A stretch of 64,000 bases of DNA from Desulfohalovibrio reitneri. Lineage in GTDB: Bacteria > Desulfobacterota > Desulfovibrionia > Desulfovibrionales > Desulfovibrionaceae. Each line of letters begins with the position of its first letter. The stretch's first letter is position 1. The stretch spans positions 2,119,501-2,183,500 of the forward strand of contig NZ_JOMJ01000003.1 in the NCBI RefSeq assembly GCF_000711295.1, read 5' to 3'. Positions 58,973-64,000 of the stretch are shown here, one piece after another. Position numbers and translations under genes: made by a program. The notes under the pieces are model-generated. The model ran no database searches. It was not told where the DNA came from and saw nothing but the letters and a program-made list of their open reading frames with translations.

Positions 58973-60787
58973 GTGAGCCCCCTGGGACGGCATATCCGGC
59001 TGTGGCGCGAATTCCTGCGCTCCTACCGCCAGATCAGCTCCGTGCGCTGGCTGGTGCTGGGCATCGGCGTGGGCGTGGCCTCCGGCCTGGGAGCCGTCCT
59101 CTTCTACCTCGGGGTGGAGCACGGCAAGCACTTCATCCTCACCACCCTGGCGGGCTTCGAACTCCCCGCCCCGGCGGGCGAACGCCTGGTCCACGGCGGC
59201 CACACCGGCGATTTCCGGCCCTGGATCGTGCCCGTGGCCCTGTGCGCCATCGGCCTGCTCACCGGCTGGCTGGTGCAGCGCTTCATCCCCGAGACCAAGG
59301 ACGCGGGCACCGACGGCACCGACGCCATGATCAACTCCTTCCACAACCAGGAAGGACGCATCAGGCCGCGGACACCCATCATCAAGGGGCTCATGGCCAT
59401 CCTCACCATTTCCGGCGGCGGCTCCGCCGGGCAGGAAGGACCCATCTCCCAGATTGGCGCGGGGGTGGGCTCGTTCCTGGCCACCCGACTGGGCCTGTCC
59501 GTGCGCGAACGCCGCATCATGCTCCTGGCCGGTGCGGCGGGCGGCCTGGGCGCCATCTTCCGCGCCCCCCTGGGCGGCGCCCTCACCGCCATCGAGGTCA
59601 TCTACACCGAGGACTTCGAGGCCGAGGCCATCCTGCCCTCGGTTCTCTCCTCCGTGGTGGCCTACACCATCTTCACCCTCTTCTACGGCACCGAACCCAT
59701 CTTCGGCATCCCCTCGTTCCAGTTCGAAAACCCCCTGGAACTGCCGTTCTACGCCATTCTGGCCGTGGCCACCTCGGCCGTGGGCTGGTTCTACGTGCGC
59801 GCCTTCTACTTCATCAAATTCAGCATCTTCCACCGCGTGCGCGCCAAGGTCGGCCTCATGTGGACCGCCGGACTCGGCGGCCTGTGCATGGGCGCCTTCG
59901 GCGTCTTCTTCCCCCACGTCCTCACCGGCGGCTACGGCTGGCTGGAAATGGCCATCTTCGGCCAGCTCCCCCTCATGCTCATGCTGGCCATCATCCTGGG
60001 CAAGACCGTGGCCACCTCCATGACCATCGGCTCCGGCATGTCCGGCGGCATGTTCGCCCCCGCCCTCTTCGTGGGCGGCATGACAGGCGGAATGGTGGGC
60101 AAGCTGGCCCATATCCGCTACCCCCACATCGTCGGCGAACCCGGGGCCTACGTCCTGGTGGGCATGGCCGCCTTCTTCGCGGGCGTGGCCAACGCCCCCA
60201 TCGGGCCGCTGATCATGGTCACGGAGATTACCCAGGGCTACGGCCTGCTCGCGCCCCTCATGCTCGCCTCCGCCCTGGCCCTGGTGCTCTGCCGCCGCAC
60301 CTCCCTCTACGAACACCAGGTGGAAAACAAGTTCGAGTCGCCGGCGCACGTCAACGACGCCACCATCAACATCCTCGAGGAACTCCAGGTCAAGGACTTC
60401 TACAAGAAAGGGCGCGTCACCGTTCTGGAAGAGTCCATGAACCTCAAGGTCCTCACCCACATCATCGCTAACACCAACGAACTCTTCTTCCCCGTGCGCG
60501 GCGACGACGACCGTATCTCCGGCATCCTCACCCTCCAGGACGTGCGCAAAGTCCTCTACGAGGACGCCCTCTTCGAGCTCATCGTCGCCCGCGACCTCAT
60601 GCGCAAGCCCGCCTTCCTCTACCCCAATGACGACCTCTACACCGCCCTGCTGCAATTCGTGGACACCGACTACGGACAAATCCCCGTCATCGACCCCGAC
60701 GACGCCACCGACGTCCTCGGCATCATCAACCGCCACGACGTCTTCCAGGCCTACTCCCAGACTATAAGAAGGTTGAAGGAAGAATAA
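58973..60787 (+). CDS. ClC-family chloride channel or H+/Cl- antiporter with CBS domains
   Basis: A 604-residue membrane protein. The selectivity motifs are visible: GGGSAGQEGPISQIGAG with the gating Glu, and GSGMSGGMFAPALFVGG. About 10-12 hydrophobic segments cover residues 20-440. Residues about 460-600 form a CBS pair (LQVKDFYKKGRVTVLEESM, ILTLQDVRKVLY, VIDPDDATDVLGIINRHDV), which may bind nucleotides. The GTG start at 58973 has AGGAGG 6 bp upstream. Repeat R12 starts directly at the stop codon. Confidence 0.9.
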   Translation: MSPLGRHIRLWREFLRSYRQISSVRWLVLGIGVGVASGLGAVLFYLGVEHGKHFILTTLAGFELPAPAGERLVHGGHTGDFRPWIVPVALCAIGLLTGWLVQRFIPETKDAGTDGTDAMINSFHNQEGRIRPRTPIIKGLMAILTISGGGSAGQEGPISQIGAGVGSFLATRLGLSVRERRIMLLAGAAGGLGAIFRAPLGGALTAIEVIYTEDFEAEAILPSVLSSVVAYTIFTLFYGTEPIFGIPSFQFENPLELPFYAILAVATSAVGWFYVRAFYFIKFSIFHRVRAKVGLMWTAGLGGLCMGAFGVFFPHVLTGGYGWLEMAIFGQLPLMLMLAIILGKTVATSMTIGSGMSGGMFAPALFVGGMTGGMVGKLAHIRYPHIVGEPGAYVLVGMAAFFAGVANAPIGPLIMVTEITQGYGLLAPLMLASALALVLCRRTSLYEHQVENKFESPAHVNDATINILEELQVKDFYKKGRVTVLEESMNLKVLTHIIANTNELFFPVRGDDDRISGILTLQDVRKVLYEDALFELIVARDLMRKPAFLYPNDDLYTALLQFVDTDYGQIPVIDPDDATDVLGIINRHDVFQAYSQTIRRLKEE

Positions 60788-60853
60788 GATTTCGCCCTGG
60801 CGGGCGACCAGGGCCTGCGCGGCCCTGGACCCGCGGCAAAGTAACTTTGCATG
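60788..60853 (+). repeat. Three-hairpin downstream repeat, copy R12
   Basis: Begins at the base after the ClC stop codon. Hairpin I CGCCC/GGGCG, hairpin II CCAGGGCC/GGCCCTGG, hairpin III GCAAAGT/ACTTTGC. Confidence 0.9.
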
Positions 60854-61104
60854 TGGGTTCGCGGGATGGGGCGCGCCATGGGCATACGCGGGAGCGCTCC
60901 GGCGAACCTGCGATTGTGGTGATTTCCCAGCCAGTAAAACCTCGCCCTGGCCGTTTGGCTCCAGATGCGTTCAACGCGGAATTGGGCCGCTATTCCCAGC
61001 CAACCCCCGCCCACACCCCCGCCGACCTCACCCCATTCCCCGCCACCCGTGATTTTCCCAAATCTCCATTTGCCCTGCCCGGGGGGTGCTGGTATTGCCG
61101 CCGG
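60854..61104 (+). repeat. Extended tail of repeat R12 and leader of the MFS gene
   Basis: Up to about 60990 the sequence follows the R1 and R6 tails (GGGAGCGCTCCGGCGAA, GGCCGTTTGGCT, GCGGAATTGGGCC). The CGAGCGAAGCGAGCGA block and the 52-nt palindrome are missing. The last 110 bp are C-rich with no clear promoter. Confidence 0.65.
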
Positions 61105-62259
61105 ATGCATGAACTGTTGAAGGATCCGCGTTTGCGGATCATTTTCGGCGTCACGTTGATGGTGGTTTTGGGGGTTTCCTCGATTATTCCCATTTTGCCG
61201 GACATGGGCCGGGCGTTCGGCGTGGGGCCGGAGAAGATAGGCTGGGTGGTGGCCGCCTTCACCATTCCGGGCGTGTTTTTGACGCCGTTTCTGGGGATGC
61301 TGGCGGACAGGTGGGGGCGCAAGCTGGTGCTGGTGCCCTCCATGGTGCTATTCGCCCTGGCCGGGTCGGCTTGCGCCTTCGCGCCGGATTTCTCCAGCTT
61401 GCTGGTGCTCCGGCTTTTGCAGGGCGTGGGGGCTTCGGCGCTGGGGGTTTTGGCCACCACCATGCTGGGGGATTTCTGGTCCGGCCGGGAGCTGGCCACG
61501 GTGATGGGGTTCAACGCCGGGGCGCTGTCCGTGGGCACGGCGGCCTATCCCTTCATCGGCGGGCTGCTGGGGCTGTTCGGCTGGCGGTATCCCTTTGTCC
61601 TGCCGCTGGTGGCCCTGCCGTTGGCCTGGGTGGTGCTGACAAAGCTGGAGACGGTGCCGTCCTCCCGTGACGAAAAGTTTTTAAGCTACCTGCGCGGTTC
61701 GCTGCGGGAGATGAAGACGCGCACGGTGCTGGGGCTTTTGCTGTCCGCCCTGGTGACGTTCGTTCTGCTGTACGGACCGCTGGTGACCTACTACCCGGTG
61801 CTCTTGTCCAGCCGGTTCGAGGCCTCGCCCTTCATCATCGGGCTGATTATTTCCGTCTCTTCGTTCTTCACCGCGCTGGCCTCGTCGCAGCTGGGAAGGC
61901 TTTCCGCCATGGTGGGGGAGAAGCGCCTAATCCGGGTGGCCTACCTGCTGTACGCCATAGCCTTCGGGGTGACGCCATTCATCGGCGAGAAGTGGTGGCT
62001 TCTCGCGCCGGTGACCTGTTTCGGTCTGGCCCAGGGGCTGAACATTCCATCGGCGCTGACGCTTCTGAACACACTGGCTCCGGGCAAGTACAGGGGCATG
62101 TTCATGGCCGCCAACGCCACCATCCTGCGCGTCGGCCAGTCCATCGGCCCGCTGCTCATGGGCGGGGTCTACCTCCTGGCCGGGCTGGAAGGAGTATTCC
62201 TGCTGGCTTCGGCCATGGCCGTGGCCATGGGCCTGGCCTGCTTCAAGCTCATCCGGTAG
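61105..62259 (+). CDS. MFS drug-resistance-type transporter
   Basis: A 384-residue membrane protein with 12 predicted helices. It opens with DPRLRIIFGVTLMVVLGVSS and has the MFS loop FLGMLADRWGRKLVLVP between helices 2 and 3, and LLQGVGASALGVLATTMLGD in the region of helix 4-5 (motif C-like). This resembles the Bcr/CflA and related proton-driven exporters. The ATG at 61105 is the start of family similarity; the longer upstream frame is in repeat DNA. Substrate unknown. Confidence 0.85.
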   Translation: MHELLKDPRLRIIFGVTLMVVLGVSSIIPILPDMGRAFGVGPEKIGWVVAAFTIPGVFLTPFLGMLADRWGRKLVLVPSMVLFALAGSACAFAPDFSSLLVLRLLQGVGASALGVLATTMLGDFWSGRELATVMGFNAGALSVGTAAYPFIGGLLGLFGWRYPFVLPLVALPLAWVVLTKLETVPSSRDEKFLSYLRGSLREMKTRTVLGLLLSALVTFVLLYGPLVTYYPVLLSSRFEASPFIIGLIISVSSFFTALASSQLGRLSAMVGEKRLIRVAYLLYAIAFGVTPFIGEKWWLLAPVTCFGLAQGLNIPSALTLLNTLAPGKYRGMFMAANATILRVGQSIGPLLMGGVYLLAGLEGVFLLASAMAVAMGLACFKLIR

Positions 62260-62325
62260 CGCCGCGCAAGACGCTTGCCAGGGAGTCGGACCATGGTATT
62301 GTGGCCGTAAAACACGGAGGTCCCC

Positions 62326-62733
62326 ATGCCCGGTAAAACGTGGCTCGCCTTGCTGATACTGGCGGCGATGCTGGCCGGTTGCGCCAAGCCGACCATGACG
62401 CTGTCCAACTTCAGGTTCCATTGCAACTTCGTCACCAACCGCAACCTGCATCGGTATCCGGCGGCCTGCAGCTCCTTTACCCGCAAGCGCATCTGCAACG
62501 ACTACTCAGACGGCCTGGCCGCCCTGGGAGCGGACGCGGATCTGCGCCAGTGCCTGCAAACCTGCGACCGGCTGCGCAAGGAAGTGCGCAGCAAGACGCA
62601 GGCGGCCATCAACTGCATCGACATCCTGGATAACGCGGACCTCAACTGCAAGATTTACTGCCGCCGCAACTACGAGGGGACGCTGGCCGATTCGGATACC
62701 GCCTTCCTTGCCCCGCGCGCGGAAAGAAACTAG
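62326..62733 (+). CDS. Cysteine-rich predicted lipoprotein
   Basis: A 135-residue protein with a lipoprotein signal (LALLILAAMLAGC), Cys19 being the lipid site. The mature part has eight further cysteines (FHCNF, AACSS, RICND, RQCLQTCDR, INCID, LNCKIYC). This number fits disulfide bonds in the periplasm; no haem CxxCH motif is present. No family is recognised. It lies between the MFS gene and the aro genes with its own ribosome site. Confidence 0.7.
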   Translation: MPGKTWLALLILAAMLAGCAKPTMTLSNFRFHCNFVTNRNLHRYPAACSSFTRKRICNDYSDGLAALGADADLRQCLQTCDRLRKEVRSKTQAAINCIDILDNADLNCKIYCRRNYEGTLADSDTAFLAPRAERN

Positions 62734-62766
62734 GCTCCCGCAAAACCCAAACTTTCCGGGGGCGAC

Positions 62767-63870
62767 ATGTCTGACGCGATAAAGGCGGAAAAACTGACGA
62801 GCTGGGGCATCCCCTTTGACGAATACCTGGTTGTATCCGGGCCGTGCAGCGCCGAGAGCGAGGAGCAGGTGCTGGCCACGGCCAAGGGGCTGGCCGAGCT
62901 TGGCCGGGTGAACATGCTGCGGGCGGGCATCTGGAAGCCCCGCACGCGGCCCGGATCCTTCGAGGGCGTGGGCAAGGAGGGGCTGTACTGGTTGAAACAG
63001 GCGGGCAAGGAGGTCGGCCTGCCCGTGACCTGCGAGGTGGCCACCCCGCAACACGTGGAAGAGGCCCTGGAGGCGGGCATCGACGTGCTCTGGATCGGGG
63101 CGCGCACCACCGTGAACCCCTTCTCGGTGCAGCCCATCGCCGACGCCCTCAAGGGCGTGGACATCCCGGTCATGGTCAAGAACCCCATCAACCCGGACAT
63201 CGAGCTGTGGCTGGGTGCGCTGGAGCGGGTGCAGACCTCGGGAATCACCAAGCTGGCGGCCATCCACCGGGGCTTCACCGCCTACAAGAAGTCCCGCTTC
63301 CGCAACAAGCCCAACTGGAAGATTCCCATCGAGCTGCGCCGCCGCGTGCCCTCGCTGCCCATCATCTGCGACCCCTCCCACATTTGCGGCACCCGCGCAC
63401 TCATCCAGGAAGTCGCCCAGACCGCCCTGGACCTGACCTTCGACGGCCTGATGATCGAGTCGCACATCGACCCGGACTCGGCCTTGTCCGACGCCAAGCA
63501 GCAGCTCAAGCCCAAGGCCCTGGGCAAGGTGCTGGCCGCGCTGCAGACCAAGAAGGAGAAGGCCGGGTCGGAGCAGGCCGCCTACCTGGACAACATGCGC
63601 GGCATCCTGGACCAGATCGACACCGCCCTGCTGGGGCTCATCCGGCAGCGCATGGACGTTTCCCGCTCCATCGGCGCCTTCAAGAAGGCCAACGGCATCT
63701 CCGTGTACCAGCCCAAGCGCTGGAAGCAGACCCTGCAGCAGCGCATCCGCCAGGGCAAGGAGTTGGGGCTGGACGAGGATTTCGTACTGCGCGTCTACCA
63801 GTACGTGCATGAGGAATCCATCCGCCACCAGGAGTCCGGGGCCTCCGACCTGACCGGGGAAAGGGACTGA
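62767..63870 (+). CDS. Fused DAHP synthase (type I-beta) and chorismate mutase
   Basis: A 367-residue fusion. Residues 1-255 form a 3-deoxy-7-phosphoheptulonate synthase of the type without an N-terminal regulatory domain: VVSGPCSAESEEQVLATA, LRAGIWKPRTRPGSFEG, IWIGARTTVNPF and ICDPSHICG. Residues about 275-360 form an AroQ chorismate mutase (LDNMRGILDQIDTALLGLIRQRMDVSRSIGAFK). The first and a late step of aromatic amino acid synthesis are thus joined. AroB follows with overlapping codons. Confidence 0.9.
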   Translation: MSDAIKAEKLTSWGIPFDEYLVVSGPCSAESEEQVLATAKGLAELGRVNMLRAGIWKPRTRPGSFEGVGKEGLYWLKQAGKEVGLPVTCEVATPQHVEEALEAGIDVLWIGARTTVNPFSVQPIADALKGVDIPVMVKNPINPDIELWLGALERVQTSGITKLAAIHRGFTAYKKSRFRNKPNWKIPIELRRRVPSLPIICDPSHICGTRALIQEVAQTALDLTFDGLMIESHIDPDSALSDAKQQLKPKALGKVLAALQTKKEKAGSEQAAYLDNMRGILDQIDTALLGLIRQRMDVSRSIGAFKKANGISVYQPKRWKQTLQQRIRQGKELGLDEDFVLRVYQYVHEESIRHQESGASDLTGERD

Positions 63871-64000
63871 TGGAGGAGGTGCGGGTCTGCCTCCGCCGGG
63901 AGGAGGACCTTTCCTATGACATCCGCGTGGGGCCGGGGCAGTTGGACAGGGTGGCCGACGACCTGGCGGCGCGCCCCGTGGCCGCTCGCTATCTGGTGCT
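63870..64000 (+). CDS. aroB: 3-Dehydroquinate synthase-like, N-terminal part (cut by window end)
   Basis: The ATG overlaps the stop of the DAHP synthase fusion (TGATG) and follows AGGGA. The 43 residues seen (DLSYDIRVGPGQLDRVADDL, then RYLV) fit the start of AroB-type enzymes, and the position directly behind DAHP synthase agrees. Only the N-terminus is present, so the assignment rests partly on context. Confidence 0.65.
   Translation, partial: MEEVRVCLRREEDLSYDIRVGPGQLDRVADDLAARPVAARYLV

Overview
The window is GC-rich DNA that most resembles the chromosome of a Desulfovibrio-like sulfate-reducing bacterium. That assignment is an inference. It rests on a large HdrABC/MvhD/FrhB-type flavin and Fe-S gene cluster next to a universal stress protein, a TRAP transporter, an NtrC-type two-component system, and a fused DAHP synthase-chorismate mutase beside aroB. 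Most genes sit in tight operons with ATGA/GTGA overlaps.

Region 1 (1-19835, + strand) is a surface-polysaccharide locus. It holds four glycosyltransferase or sugar-transfer genes (one frameshifted), three separate glutamine-dependent asparagine-synthase-like amidotransferases, a GNAT, a radical SAM/SPASM protein, a WbqC-like protein, an RmlB-like dehydratase and a DegT aminotransferase. A compact set looks like the WlbA-WlbB (fused), WlbC and WlbD pathway to a di-N-acetylated mannosaminuronic acid. Together these suggest a glycan rich in amidated amino-uronic acids. A phosphodiesterase-like gene at the end is also frameshifted. A second sugar operon on the - strand (25213-21965) makes a CapD/PseB-like dehydratase, a clear UDP-sulfoquinovose synthase and a further epimerase.

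Region 2 (26126-38266, - strand) is a nine-gene redox operon: FrhB-like, HdrA, MvhD, an FdhB/FrhB-like Fe-S protein, a 1168-residue double HdrA with an internal pseudo-receiver, HdrC, HdrB, Usp and an HdrD-like protein. It is divergent from a PAS histidine kinase and a sigma-54 activator (38543-41832). A tetR-dctPQM TRAP operon follows on the - strand (45265-41829).

Region 3 (45266-54403) is accessory DNA. It has an orphan 321-residue protein, a small multi-pass membrane protein, a second copy of that membrane gene broken by an IS5-type remnant, an MFS transporter, an outer-membrane barrel, an AT-rich dGTPase-like gene and a tRNA-Leu(CAG). Region 4 (54404-64000) holds a class II photolyase, an FeS-cryptochrome-like gene lacking most cluster cysteines, a GNAT, ribF, a ClC channel, an MFS transporter, a Cys-rich lipoprotein, a DAHP synthase-chorismate mutase fusion and the start of aroB.

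The most unusual feature is a dispersed non-coding repeat of about 65-70 bp, found at least twelve times. It lies almost always directly after a gene's stop codon and in the same orientation as that gene. It folds into three successive hairpins whose stems show compensatory changes between copies. Some copies carry a longer shared tail, and two of those also carry a 52-nt palindrome.
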